Positions 52,875 to 61,157 of a stretch of DNA of 64,000 nt are shown in pieces. A program made the translations under genes and the position numbers. The stretch comes from Methanocorpusculum sp. (lineage in GTDB: Archaea; Halobacteriota; Methanomicrobia; Methanomicrobiales; Methanocorpusculaceae). Numbering within the stretch: position 1 is the stretch's first letter; every line of letters starts with the position of its first letter. The notes under the pieces were generated by a model that had not been told where the DNA came from, did not search any database, and saw nothing but the letters and a program-made list of their open reading frames with translations. The DNA is taken from positions 186,001 to 250,000 of the forward strand of contig JAFQTT010000003.1 of the NCBI GenBank assembly GCA_017408885.1, in the 5' to 3' direction.

Positions 52875-54161
52875 TTAGAGTCCTGTTGGGTAACGGAGAA
52901 CTGCAGCGATTCCGCCGAATGCGGACATGAGCATTCCTCCCTCTTCGAAGTCGTCGGAGATAATTTCAACGCGGGTGTTTGACATATCGGCAAGAGCAGT
53001 CAGCTCGTCAATGATATCCTCTTCCTTCTCAAGGATTAAGGAGGACTGACAGTTCGGACAGCGTCCAAGCGGCAGGTCTTTGAACTTCTTTCCGGCCTCA
53101 ATCTGCATGGTCTTAACCTCCTGTGCTCCGCAGTTTCCGCAGGTGATGGTTAAGCGTGCCTTTCTCAGCTTCTCGGATAAGAGAAGAGTGTCGACTGCAC
53201 CTGCTTCGAGGTTTGCACGTACAGAGTCTTCTCCGTATGCTGCTGCCCCGTTGTCTTTGACAAGTTCTTTGAAGAATCTTGCCATCTCCCACTTCTCATC
53301 GGCGATGTCAACACCGCGAAGGGCATCCTGTGCGTTGTCGACGAGTTCTTTGAGACCGAACTCGTTGGTGTAGGATGCATCAAAGAGACCAATGATTCTG
53401 CGCTTGATTTCGTGGTGGAGGAAGTCTCCTTCGGCAAACTCTTCCTTGGTCGGCATCGGACCTCCGATTAAAAGTCCCTTGAACTTGTCAAAGAAGTTCG
53501 GCTCGGCAAGGAATGCTTCGGATGCACGCTCTCCGACTTTGGTGTAGAAGTCGTGGATTGCGATTAAACGAAGACGCTCGAAACGAATACTGGACTGACC
53601 TCCCTTTCTCTGCTTTCCTGGAACAGTGGAGTGGGTGCCGCCTAAGGACTCGATTCTGGTTCCGCGAAGGAAACCCCAGTGTGCTTCACGACGGTCAATG
53701 ACTAAAAGACCATAGACGAACTTGTCGTCGAGCATGTCCTTTAAGGTTTCAAGTTCGAAAGACGAACTGCAGCGGTAGCTGTAGGTTCTAATCGGCTCCG
53801 GAGGCTCGACGATGATGGATTCAAGATCGGTCTTGTCTCCTCCGATGTTGACGGCTCCGCAGAAGACAGCCATTCCGTTCTCCGGAGGTGCTTTGTAGTA
53901 CTTTAAGCGTGCAAGGATGGAGGAGATTGCACTCTGAACGTTGGTTCTGGTCTGCTTGCTCTTGATGTTTGCGCACTGTCCGTATTCGTCACGGAGGTGG
54001 GCTGTGACATCATAAATCTGCTTGTCCGGCGGGATGTAGAGAGAGATAAGTTCAGTTCCGGAACCTTCCTTCTCCTCGAGGCGTTCAAGAGCTTTCTTGA
54101 ACTCATACCGCTTTCGCGCTTCGTCTTTTTCGACTTCGTTTTGGGAATATTCGCCTGCCAT
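52875..54161 (-). CDS. prf1: Peptide chain release factor aRF1
   Basis: A 428-residue archaeal/eukaryotic-type factor reading all three stop codons. ANIKSKQTRTNVQSAIS contains the NIKS stop-reading motif, PGKQRKGGQSSIRF the GGQ hydrolysis motif, and the C-terminal domain has a zinc-ribbon like CGNCGAQEV...CPNCQSS. It precedes argS. A 17-base hairpin-forming repeat lies just upstream. Confidence 0.96.
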   Translation of the reverse strand: MAGEYSQNEVEKDEARKRYEFKKALERLEEKEGSGTELISLYIPPDKQIYDVTAHLRDEYGQCANIKSKQTRTNVQSAISSILARLKYYKAPPENGMAVFCGAVNIGGDKTDLESIIVEPPEPIRTYSYRCSSSFELETLKDMLDDKFVYGLLVIDRREAHWGFLRGTRIESLGGTHSTVPGKQRKGGQSSIRFERLRLIAIHDFYTKVGERASEAFLAEPNFFDKFKGLLIGGPMPTKEEFAEGDFLHHEIKRRIIGLFDASYTNEFGLKELVDNAQDALRGVDIADEKWEMARFFKELVKDNGAAAYGEDSVRANLEAGAVDTLLLSEKLRKARLTITCGNCGAQEVKTMQIEAGKKFKDLPLGRCPNCQSSLILEKEEDIIDELTALADMSNTRVEIISDDFEEGGMLMSAFGGIAAVLRYPTGL

Positions 54162-54167
54162 ATTATG

Positions 54168-54210
54168 TACAACCTGTTTGTCCGATATATGAGGCGGACA
54201 AAATGTTGTA
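54168..54210. promoter_or_regulatory. Inverted repeat between prf1 start and its TATA box
   Basis: TTTGTCCG (54177-54184) and CGGACAAA (54195-54202) are perfect 8-bp arms around ATATATGAGG; outside them TACAAC (54168-54173) pairs with GTTGTA (54205-54210). The prf1 TATA candidate AATAATATACAAC lies about 54205-54217, which would place the start inside the repeat, so it looks more like a DNA operator than an RNA hairpin. Confidence 0.5.
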
Positions 54211-54286
54211 TATTATTGGACGGGCAAGAACATTAAATATAGTGTTGGGTTTTAGTTTCGGAACGAAAAAAGGTACAGTGTATCCT

Positions 54287-55792
54287 TTATTCTTCCGGAT
54301 ACTGTGCCGGACAATCCGGCTCGAAGTCTGATTTCTTTGACAGCCGCTTTCCGCATATGACAGCTCCAAGACAAAGAATGACAGAAAGAACCACTGATAT
54401 CACATAAGATACTTCAAGCGGCAGACCGATTCCAAACGGAACTCCTGCGATGTGCTCCGGGCTTGACCAGAACAGATAGGTAAGGCAGATGAAACACATA
54501 AACGCCGCCGGCACGCCTGTGATAATCCACGGTTTTGCTTTGCAGGCAAGATATGCTGTTGCCATAAGCAGAGCGCAGGATGCGATAATCTGATTGAACC
54601 ATGCAAAGTAGTTCCAGAGAACCGCATATCCTGTCGGGCTTAAGTTAGACCAGAGAAGAAGTCCTGCGATAATTACAATAAACGGCAAGAGAGTTAGAAC
54701 ACGCTTCTGTGCCTTCTTCTGGTCAATATGCAGGAACTCTGCGGCAGTTGTCCGAAGCACGCGAAGTGCAGTGTCTCCGCTGGTGACTGCAAGGAAGATG
54801 AAAACAATAATCGCTAAGACACCGAGGATGTATGGGAGAAGCGTAAAGACAGCAGTTGTAATAATCGTGTTTCCGTTCGACAGCCCAAGTGTCTCCGGGC
54901 TCAGCGTAAAGAGCAGGGAGCAGGCTGCCGCCCAAATCATCGCGATAACTCCCTCGACAATCATCATGCCGTAAAAAATCCGCCGTCCCTCCTTTTCACG
55001 GCGGATGGTTTTTGCCACAATCGGCGACTGGGTTGCATGGAATCCCGACATGATACCGCAGGCGATGGTGATAAAGAGCATCGGAAGAATCGGCTGACCG
55101 TCCGGGTGTGCATCGAATGCTGCGGCAATTCCCTCAGCACTCAGCGGAAGATTCGGGATAAGTCCTGCCTGCGGGATTAATGCGATGCAGACAAGAACTG
55201 TTATCAGAATCAGAGTTCCGCCGAAGAACGGATAGATTCTGCCGATGATTTTGTCAATCGGGAAGAGAGAGGAGAGGATATAGTATGCGAAGATGATGAG
55301 AATCGAGATGACGAGAACCGCTGTTCCAAACGGCAGAAGGCTTACAATGAAGTTTGCCGGAATATTGGTAAACGTGGTAACGACAAGCAGGAGGGCAATG
55401 CTTACGAATGCTACGAAGATGCCTCCGGCAAATCTGCCGAAGAATTTTCTGATAAGAGACGGGAGGTCTGCGCCGTTGTTTCTCATCGAGATCATGCCGG
55501 CAAAGTAATCATGAATTGCGCCTCCGATGACGTTTCCAATCGGAATTAAGAGAAAGACGATCGGACCGAACTTTGCGCCGAGAGCAACGCCGACAATAGG
55601 ACCCATTCCGGCGATGTTTAAGAGCTGAAGCATCATGTTGCGCTTTGATGACAGGGGCACCCGCTCAACACCGTCTGATCCGGCGTATGCCGGTGTCAGC
55701 CGGTTGTCAGGTCCGAATATTTTTTCGGCAATCTTTCCCCACGTAAAGTATCCAAGGATGAGGATTGCGATGCCGATTAGGAAGGTAATCAT
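54287..55792 (-). CDS. cstA: Carbon starvation protein CstA family transporter
   Basis: A 501-residue membrane protein with about 13-14 helices, the short CstA form. IGNVIGGAIHDYFAGMISMR and GFHATQSPIVAKTIRREKEG are family motifs. CstA and BtsT members import pyruvate or peptides; the archaeal substrate is unproven. The last 20 residues form a hydrophilic tail. It is a single gene, divergent from the DUF1624 gene. Confidence 0.92.
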   Translation of the reverse strand: MITFLIGIAILILGYFTWGKIAEKIFGPDNRLTPAYAGSDGVERVPLSSKRNMMLQLLNIAGMGPIVGVALGAKFGPIVFLLIPIGNVIGGAIHDYFAGMISMRNNGADLPSLIRKFFGRFAGGIFVAFVSIALLLVVTTFTNIPANFIVSLLPFGTAVLVISILIIFAYYILSSLFPIDKIIGRIYPFFGGTLILITVLVCIALIPQAGLIPNLPLSAEGIAAAFDAHPDGQPILPMLFITIACGIMSGFHATQSPIVAKTIRREKEGRRIFYGMMIVEGVIAMIWAAACSLLFTLSPETLGLSNGNTIITTAVFTLLPYILGVLAIIVFIFLAVTSGDTALRVLRTTAAEFLHIDQKKAQKRVLTLLPFIVIIAGLLLWSNLSPTGYAVLWNYFAWFNQIIASCALLMATAYLACKAKPWIITGVPAAFMCFICLTYLFWSSPEHIAGVPFGIGLPLEVSYVISVVLSVILCLGAVICGKRLSKKSDFEPDCPAQYPEE

Positions 55793-55872
55793 TGCGTATA
55801 GATAGGAAGAGGGGAGAAATAAATATAATCCCGCACAAACCTAATTATCTCCAAAGCGCTAACAGTAAATAA

Positions 55873-56649
55873 ATGGAGAGTTACAAGTCCAGGCGTTACT
55901 GGGAAGTGGATGCAGTCCGCGGCATTTCGCTTCTGGGTATGATTTTTTTCCACACGTTTTTCATGCTCGGGACGTTTCATGTTATTTCAATCTCAGTATG
56001 GGAATGGATTTGTAACTACATCTGGCTTGGGACGAGCATTTTTGTGATAATATCCGGTGTGTCGCTGATTCTTCGGCATGGAAGGATGAGAGGACGTCCG
56101 CGAAAAGAGTACTATGCGGCAATTATCAAACGCGGCATTCAGGTGATTCTGATAGGAGTGGGTATAGCTCTCGTCGCCTCGGTTTTTATCCACTTTGCAA
56201 TCGGCGACGGGCGGTATATGTATTTTAATTTCCTGCAGATGATGGGCTGGTGTATGATTCTCTGTATTCCGTTCCTGCGTCTTGGAAAATGGAATTTCAT
56301 TCCGGCAATTCTGTTCATCGCTCTCGGTCTGTTTTTAGAGACAGTTTCCGGCCCCGCATATCTGATGCCGTTTGGAATTCTTCCCAACGGTTTTGTCCCG
56401 CGTGATTATTTCCCGATTGTGCCGTGGCTTGGTGTGATGCTTTTGGGAGTTGCTCTTGGTTCTGTGCTGTATCCGAATGGATACCGGAAGTGGAGTATTC
56501 CGGATGGGGGAAGAGCAGGCGAGATTCTTGCAAAGATTGGAAGGTACCCGCTTCAGATTTATGTTCTGCATCTGCCAATAATCGGCGCAGTGATTCTTCT
56601 GCTGATTGGGATAACGACTTTTCTCGGATGCCCGATTGGGTATTTGTAA
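55873..56649 (+). CDS. DUF1624-type membrane acyltransferase-like protein, second copy
   Basis: A 258-residue membrane protein with about seven helices. RYWEVDAVRGISLLGMIFFH and PIVPWLGVMLLGVALGSVLY match the paralogue at 25699-26418 in order and motif. This family resembles lysosomal HGSNAT and may acylate glycans or lipids. A TATA-like AAATAAATATAATC lies about 50 bases upstream. It is convergent with the HTH gene; 6 bases separate them. Confidence 0.82.
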   Translation: MESYKSRRYWEVDAVRGISLLGMIFFHTFFMLGTFHVISISVWEWICNYIWLGTSIFVIISGVSLILRHGRMRGRPRKEYYAAIIKRGIQVILIGVGIALVASVFIHFAIGDGRYMYFNFLQMMGWCMILCIPFLRLGKWNFIPAILFIALGLFLETVSGPAYLMPFGILPNGFVPRDYFPIVPWLGVMLLGVALGSVLYPNGYRKWSIPDGGRAGEILAKIGRYPLQIYVLHLPIIGAVILLLIGITTFLGCPIGYL

Positions 56650-56655
56650 AAATAG

Positions 56656-56850
56656 TCAGTCATCGAAGAGAAATATCTCTTCAATGGTTTTTCCAAAGAC
56701 CTGTGCAATCCGGTGGGCTAAGACAACAGACGGATTGTACTGTCCTTTTTCGAGTGAGATGATGGTTCTCGATGACACATCGACAAGCTCCGCTAACTCT
56801 GCCTGTGTCATTCCTTTTTCTGCCCGCAGTTCTTTTATGCGATTTTCCAT
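56656..56850 (-). CDS. Small XRE-type helix-turn-helix repressor
   Basis: A 64-residue protein that is almost only the HTH domain: IKELRAEKGMTQAELAELVD then VSSRTIISLEKGQYNPSVVL, and ends KTIEEIFLFDD. This is the small family found with membrane proteins of the DUF2178 type. GAGG lies 6 bases before the ATG, which overlaps the upstream stop as TGATG. It probably binds the iterons at 57706-57737 and represses its own operon. Confidence 0.88.
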   Translation of the reverse strand: MENRIKELRAEKGMTQAELAELVDVSSRTIISLEKGQYNPSVVLAHRIAQVFGKTIEEIFLFDD

Positions 56851-57278
56851 CAGAACCTCTTTTCATAATATATTGAGAAGCCAACCAATAAAATACCGTG
56901 CAGAAGAATCAGCCCTACAAAGAGCAAAGTGACATAGAGTTCAAAGTTTGCAAAGGCTGAGGTCAGAGCACAGACACAAAGAACACCTAAGATAACCTGA
57001 GATGTTCGAAATCCCGCACGCTCGCGGATGCGGATGTTTCTCTCGTCGTTCTCTTCGACACGCTTCACTTTCATTGTCTCCTCCGTCTCCGTTTTGGATA
57101 CGACAAACTGCGAGACCAGGTTTGAGAATCCAAGAATCATCAGGGCAATGCCAAACCCGAAGAGAAGCTGTGCGGGAAATTCTGCAAGGGGCAGAATTCC
57201 GGAAAGAATGAGACATACCGCCCCTGCAAAAAATCCTGCAAGACAGATTACAGTAATCTTTTTCATGTCAGAATTCAT
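56850..57278 (-). CDS. DUF2178-like membrane protein A
   Basis: A 142-residue protein with four membrane helices, two before and two after a charged cytoplasmic segment KRVEENDERNIRIRERAGFR. That ENDERxIxIRxRAGxRT motif also occurs in the neighbour at 57290-57697, so the two are paralogues. A second ATG four codons in is possible. Its function is unknown; these proteins accompany small HTH repressors. Confidence 0.78.
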   Translation of the reverse strand: MNSDMKKITVICLAGFFAGAVCLILSGILPLAEFPAQLLFGFGIALMILGFSNLVSQFVVSKTETEETMKVKRVEENDERNIRIRERAGFRTSQVILGVLCVCALTSAFANFELYVTLLFVGLILLHGILLVGFSIYYEKRF

Positions 57279-57289
57279 TTCCTCTCACC

Positions 57290-57697
57290 TTACCTGTCGT
57301 AGTAAATGGTCGCCGCGATTTCTACGATTACCATGAATACAAAGAGAGCGCCAAAGGTAATAAAGACCGGAGCAAAGACCATACCGAAGATTCCTGCGGC
57401 AAGTGCGGATACTGCGGTACCGATAACACATGTCCAGTAGAGAATCCGGTACGTGCGGTTTCCGGCACGAAGTCTAATCTGAATCTCCCGCTCATCGTTT
57501 TCAGTGATGTAATCCTTACGGGAAAGTTTGGAAGAAAGACTTCTGGCAAGCAGGGCGATACCAAATATAAGTCCAAGTGCGATAAGGACGATACGTTTTG
57601 CAGTGAACTCATCCGGGATGGAAAGGAGAGCAAGAACCGTTGCAAGCATCAGAAAGGAAATTCCGATGATGAAGTTTTTTCTGTGATAGACTTTCAT
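57290..57697 (-). CDS. DUF2178-like membrane protein B
   Basis: A 135-residue protein with four membrane helices and the central motif ITENDEREIQIRLRAGNRTY, paralogous to the next gene. It starts at ATG 57697, directly at the end of the iteron region, and GAAATAAAC in the iterons can serve as its TATA element, giving a near-leaderless mRNA. First gene of the three-gene HTH operon, 11 bases ahead of the next. Confidence 0.78.
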   Translation of the reverse strand: MKVYHRKNFIIGISFLMLATVLALLSIPDEFTAKRIVLIALGLIFGIALLARSLSSKLSRKDYITENDEREIQIRLRAGNRTYRILYWTCVIGTAVSALAAGIFGMVFAPVFITFGALFVFMVIVEIAATIYYDR

Positions 57698-57705
57698 GCT
57701 ACATT

Positions 57706-57737
57706 ATATGAAGTTTATTTCATATGAAGTTTTCTTC
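57706..57737. promoter_or_regulatory. Tandem 16-bp iterons, likely operator of the HTH module
   Basis: ATATGAAGTTTATTTC (57706-57721) is followed at once by ATATGAAGTTTTCTTC (57722-57737), 14 of 16 identical. They cover the probable TATA box and start of the minus-strand operon and also lie near the plus-strand start of the methyltransferase gene at 57788. A repressor binding here would block the promoter. Confidence 0.6.
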
Positions 57738-57787
57738 ACATCAGACTTCTCACAACCCTTATCCCGCAGTAAACCCCACTACATATT

Positions 57788-58675
57788 ATGAAACTGCCCT
57801 GTCTTCTGCCGACCACCGTTGTCGGCTCATTCCCCTGCGTAAAAGGAGGATTCTCGCTTTTCGACCCGTACAAAAAAGCCGTGAAGTTCGCGGTTGCTGA
57901 ACAAATCAGAGCCGGTGTGGATATCATCTCCGATGGTCAGGTCAGAGCAGATATGGTGCAGGCATTTGTCTCCAAGCTTCCCGGAATCTCCGGCAGTTCG
58001 GTTGTGGGAAAGATAGGGGCTGCAGACAAACCGATTACCGTTTCCGATACGAAATACGCACTGACGCAGACAAAGCAGGTGAAGGGAATCCTAACCGGTC
58101 CCTGCACACTCGCCTACGCTTTGCAGATTAATACCCCGCAGTACCGAAATAAAGAAGAGGTCGCACTCGACTTAGCACACGCACTGCATGCCGAGGCTCT
58201 GCATCTCGCAAATGCAGGATGCTCGATTATCCAGGTGGACGAACCAATTTTATCCACCGGGGCGATGTCTGTTGATACAGCAAAGAAGTGCCTGTCTGTT
58301 ATCTTCGACGGAATCAAAACTCCGTCATGTGTGCACACCTGCGGCATTCTGGATGCGGTCGCCTCCGAGTGGACGAAGCTTCCAGTCGATATCTTAGACT
58401 TCGAGTACGCCGTCTCTCCGGAGAACTTAGAGACGCTTTCGAAGTATGACCTCAAGGGAAAGAAGATTGGCTGCGGATGTGTGAAGAGCTCTGATCAGAA
58501 GGTGGAGACAGTCGAGGAAATCGAGAGCGCCATGTATGCCTGCATTGATGTATTCGGAAAGGAAAATATCCTCTTCGACCCGGACTGCGGTCTTCGGATG
58601 CACACCCCGGAGGGTGCATACCAGAAGCTTGCCAATATGTGCGAGGCTGTGAGAAGAGTTCGGGAAGCTCTCTAA
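57788..58675 (+). CDS. metE: MetE-like methyltransferase (archaeal core type)
   Basis: A 295-residue protein matching the C-terminal catalytic half of cobalamin-independent methionine synthase. LPTTVVGSFP opens it, IIQVDEPILS and SCVHTCGILD supply zinc-site residues together with IGCGCVKSSD and FDPDCGLRM. Archaeal versions of this size use methylcobalamin or a corrinoid protein as methyl donor to make methionine. Its ATG has no clear ribosome-binding site. Confidence 0.88.
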   Translation: MKLPCLLPTTVVGSFPCVKGGFSLFDPYKKAVKFAVAEQIRAGVDIISDGQVRADMVQAFVSKLPGISGSSVVGKIGAADKPITVSDTKYALTQTKQVKGILTGPCTLAYALQINTPQYRNKEEVALDLAHALHAEALHLANAGCSIIQVDEPILSTGAMSVDTAKKCLSVIFDGIKTPSCVHTCGILDAVASEWTKLPVDILDFEYAVSPENLETLSKYDLKGKKIGCGCVKSSDQKVETVEEIESAMYACIDVFGKENILFDPDCGLRMHTPEGAYQKLANMCEAVRRVREAL

Positions 58676-58773
58676 GGGCTTTTCCGGCAGGGTATTCTTT
58701 TTTTTTCTTTTTTGTGTGTGTTTTGTTTGGGTTGATTCGTGGGCTTTGGATGCCTGAGACAAAGAATCAACTT

Positions 58774-58893
58774 CCCACCCTGCTATTTTTTGCCCAATAT
58801 ACTTAATACACATCACAGCGATTATCCCATATGAAAAAGAAGCTCACAATCATAATCCTCCTCCTTCTTGCGGTCGTCCTTTCCGCGGGATGC
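58774..58893 (+). repeat. Promoter plus signal-peptide cassette, copy A
   Basis: A 120-bp unit spanning the upstream region and the first 21 codons of the lipoprotein gene at 58831. It is about 92-93 percent identical to 59903-60022, with the ATG at the same offset (57 bases in). The first 43 bases are identical. Within it, CCCAATATACTTAATACAC is the probable TATA region 25-35 bases before the ATG. Confidence 0.9.
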
Positions 58894-59499
58894 ATTCAGG
58901 AGCCGGAAAATCCCGAAACGCACCTGCCGCCGGTAATCCCGGACACACCAGACGCTCCTCCTGCCCCGACATTTTCCAGTGTGGAACACTACCTTTCACT
59001 GTTAGATGAAAAGTACTCCCTCGGTTTAACAGAAGAAGAAATTCAAAAATACGCAGATGAACTCGACAGCGGATATCTCAAAGATGCAGTACGCACCGAG
59101 GGCGGAGTCTGGGTTGATGACCTTGTCGAATTCCAGAACGAAGTCACACGCGTGATAAACCTTGACCCGGCAATCCATAATGACATCATCTCCCAGATGA
59201 CAAAACCTGATGTGGTAATTCCGGACACATCAGAAGATGAACAGACAGAAATCAAACCGAAACCAAATCAGCCCTCAACGCCGATGCTTCCCCACGCAAT
59301 CATCTCCGATGTAGAAGCATACATCAAAAACATCGCAGAAAGAAATGGAATCAGCGTAACGGAAGAACAGATAACAGCCGCCGCAGAAGAACTGAAAAAC
59401 GGATACCTCAAAGGCGTGGATTACAACGGAGAATGGTACGACGTTGCAGACGAACCGGGATTCCGCGAAGAAATCCTGCGGGTACTTGGAACAATCTGA
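58831..59499 (+). CDS. Lipoprotein with duplicated domain, unknown function
   Basis: A 222-residue predicted lipoprotein. The signal peptide MKKKLTIIILLLLAVVLSAGC ends at Cys21, followed by a proline-rich linker. Two homologous domains follow: about 49-110 (SSVEHYLSLLDEKYSLGLTE, GYLKDAVRTEGG) and 158-222 (SDVEAYIKNIAERNGISVTE, GYLKGVDYNGEW), joined by an acidic/proline linker. Each unit has an YLK-then-GEW/GVW pattern. I do not know the family. Its promoter and signal sequence are shared with the gene at 59960. Confidence 0.75.
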   Translation: MKKKLTIIILLLLAVVLSAGCIQEPENPETHLPPVIPDTPDAPPAPTFSSVEHYLSLLDEKYSLGLTEEEIQKYADELDSGYLKDAVRTEGGVWVDDLVEFQNEVTRVINLDPAIHNDIISQMTKPDVVIPDTSEDEQTEIKPKPNQPSTPMLPHAIISDVEAYIKNIAERNGISVTEEQITAAAEELKNGYLKGVDYNGEWYDVADEPGFREEILRVLGTI

Positions 59500-59508
59500 G
59501 ATAGAGTC

Positions 59509-59901
59509 ATGACACCGCAGGAAAGAAACACCAAAATAATCCTCATCATCCTCATTACAGCCGGCATTCTCCTCGTACTTTCAGGACCGCTATTATTCCT
59601 GCTTAACGCAGGACTCTACGAAGAATTCAATTTCAGAGTTCCAACAGAACCCATCCCGGAGAATGCAGTGATTATCAAACTCACCGAAGAAGATTACGAA
59701 AAGTACCACATTCTCAGAAACATTCCTGAATCATTCCACATCGACCAAGGCATACTCTCGGATTACTACATCCGTCCCGGGTGTGTAGACAAAGAAACCG
59801 GTTACGCAATCCGGGAAGCATACGGGTATTACACTGGCGGTCAAAACCGCTACATAGAACACAACGGAACAATCTATCGGGTAAACCTCTACGTGTCCTA
59901 A
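59509..59901 (+). CDS. Membrane-anchored small protein, unknown function
   Basis: A 130-residue protein with one N-terminal hydrophobic segment (IILIILITAGILLVLSGPLL) and an outside domain. The last 50 residues resemble the end of the product at 59960: both have LTEE early, an AYGY near the middle, and an NGxxY close to the end, so they likely share a domain. It begins 9 bases after the upstream lipoprotein gene and so is probably cotranscribed. Confidence 0.68.
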   Translation: MTPQERNTKIILIILITAGILLVLSGPLLFLLNAGLYEEFNFRVPTEPIPENAVIIKLTEEDYEKYHILRNIPESFHIDQGILSDYYIRPGCVDKETGYAIREAYGYYTGGQNRYIEHNGTIYRVNLYVS

Positions 59902-59902
59902 A

Positions 59903-60022
59903 CCCACCCTGCTATTTTTTGCCCAATATACTTAATACACATCACGGAGATTATCAACTATGAAAAAGACGCTCACAATCATAATCCTCCTGCTTCTTGC
60001 GGTCATCCTTTCCGCGGGATGT
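59903..60022 (+). repeat. Promoter plus signal-peptide cassette, copy B
   Basis: The second copy of the unit at 58774. Differences are confined to the last 14 leader bases before the ATG and four scattered codon positions (for example residue 4 is T instead of K). The near-perfect copy suggests a recent duplication that gave a new gene both a promoter and an export signal. A fragment, CACCCTATTTTTTGCTCAA, appears again at about 61067-61087. Confidence 0.9.
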
Positions 60023-60397
60023 ATCGGAGACGTGTATCAACACACACCCCCATACCCGCCAATGAGCGGATTAGAGATGGTAGAGTATAGTGAACATATC
60101 ATCTACAGTGATGAACCCTATACAATCGTAGAACTCACCGAGGAAATCCACAAGGAAAATCCGGAACTTGCTGTCCTGATAGAAAAAATGAATAAAACAG
60201 GCTTTGATAGAGAACTTGGTATGACAGATGACGAGCTTTCCTTCAGCCTCCATCCTGACAAGTATATCAGCATAGAAAGAGGTATGGAACTCTGGAATGC
60301 CTATGGGTATGCAGAAATTTTCGGAGACAACAAAAAAGAGCATATTGTCTTATCCGAAAACGGAAAGCTGTACTGTCTGATAAAGACCAATCTCTAA
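59960..60397 (+). CDS. Small lipoprotein, unknown function
   Basis: A 145-residue predicted lipoprotein. MKKTLTIIILLLLAVILSAGC gives a lipobox with Cys21. The mature part has IVELTEEIHKENPELAVLIE and GMELWNAYGYAEIFGDNKKE, then VLSENGKLYCLIK. Its C-terminal part matches the product at 59509. Unknown function; likely extracytoplasmic and paralogous to its neighbours. Confidence 0.72.
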   Translation: MKKTLTIIILLLLAVILSAGCIGDVYQHTPPYPPMSGLEMVEYSEHIIYSDEPYTIVELTEEIHKENPELAVLIEKMNKTGFDRELGMTDDELSFSLHPDKYISIERGMELWNAYGYAEIFGDNKKEHIVLSENGKLYCLIKTNL

Positions 60398-60415
60398 GTA
60401 AGAAAGGAAAAAACC

Positions 60416-61057
60416 ATGACACTCAAAGACCTCATCCTGCATGAGAGAAACATATCTCTCATCTATCTCTTCTCCATCCTTTCCTACATTGCATGTTACT
60501 TCGCCATCTGGAATGTTGACGGAATCAGAGAATTCGTACCAATCACCATACTTGCCGTAATTCTCTCCGTAGGAGAAATAATTCTCCTCCTCCTCCCGGC
60601 GGTTGCAGGAATTGTCGGACTCAAACGAAAAACCATACGCAAAATCCCGGCAATCCTCACAATCACACCAATTATCCTCATACTTCTCTACTTCACCATC
60701 CTCACCATAACCGGATGGGGATTTCTCGGATTCAGACTGGACAGCTTCATGAAACTCATGCTCGACCTCGCAGTCCCGCTCTCCATCCTCTACGGATTTG
60801 CCGCATTTGCCATCCAGAACAAAACCGCAAACGCAAAAGCCGCAAAAGTCCTCGGAGTTCTCCACGCATTAGCAGGAGCAGGCATGACCTTCTTCTACTA
60901 CAAAATCTACAACACCGCACAGGCATATGACTACGGTATACCAATCCCGGATGTCTGGTACTACAGCCCCGAAAGCCTGCTTATCGGATACGGCATCTGG
61001 GCACTGCTTGGCGCTGCGGCAGGAATACTCATGCTGACGGACAAAACAAAATCATAA
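60416..61057 (+). CDS. Multi-helix membrane protein, unknown
   Basis: A 213-residue protein with about six hydrophobic helices (for example VPITILAVILSVGEIILLLL, IPAILTITPIILILLYF, and GYGIWALLGAAAGILML). No motif identifies a transporter or enzyme. AGAAAGGAAA lies 6-8 bases before ATG 60416. It is 18 bases after the lipoprotein gene and may belong to the same transcript. Unknown family. Confidence 0.7.
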   Translation: MTLKDLILHERNISLIYLFSILSYIACYFAIWNVDGIREFVPITILAVILSVGEIILLLLPAVAGIVGLKRKTIRKIPAILTITPIILILLYFTILTITGWGFLGFRLDSFMKLMLDLAVPLSILYGFAAFAIQNKTANAKAAKVLGVLHALAGAGMTFFYYKIYNTAQAYDYGIPIPDVWYYSPESLLIGYGIWALLGAAAGILMLTDKTKS

Positions 61058-61157
61058 AAATCACCACCACCCTATTTTTTGCTCAAGAATCCGGAAGAAC
61101 ACCATATCTTATCAGCAACACCAAAAAAAAAGAGGGATGAGGCTGGTGAATGAAAAA

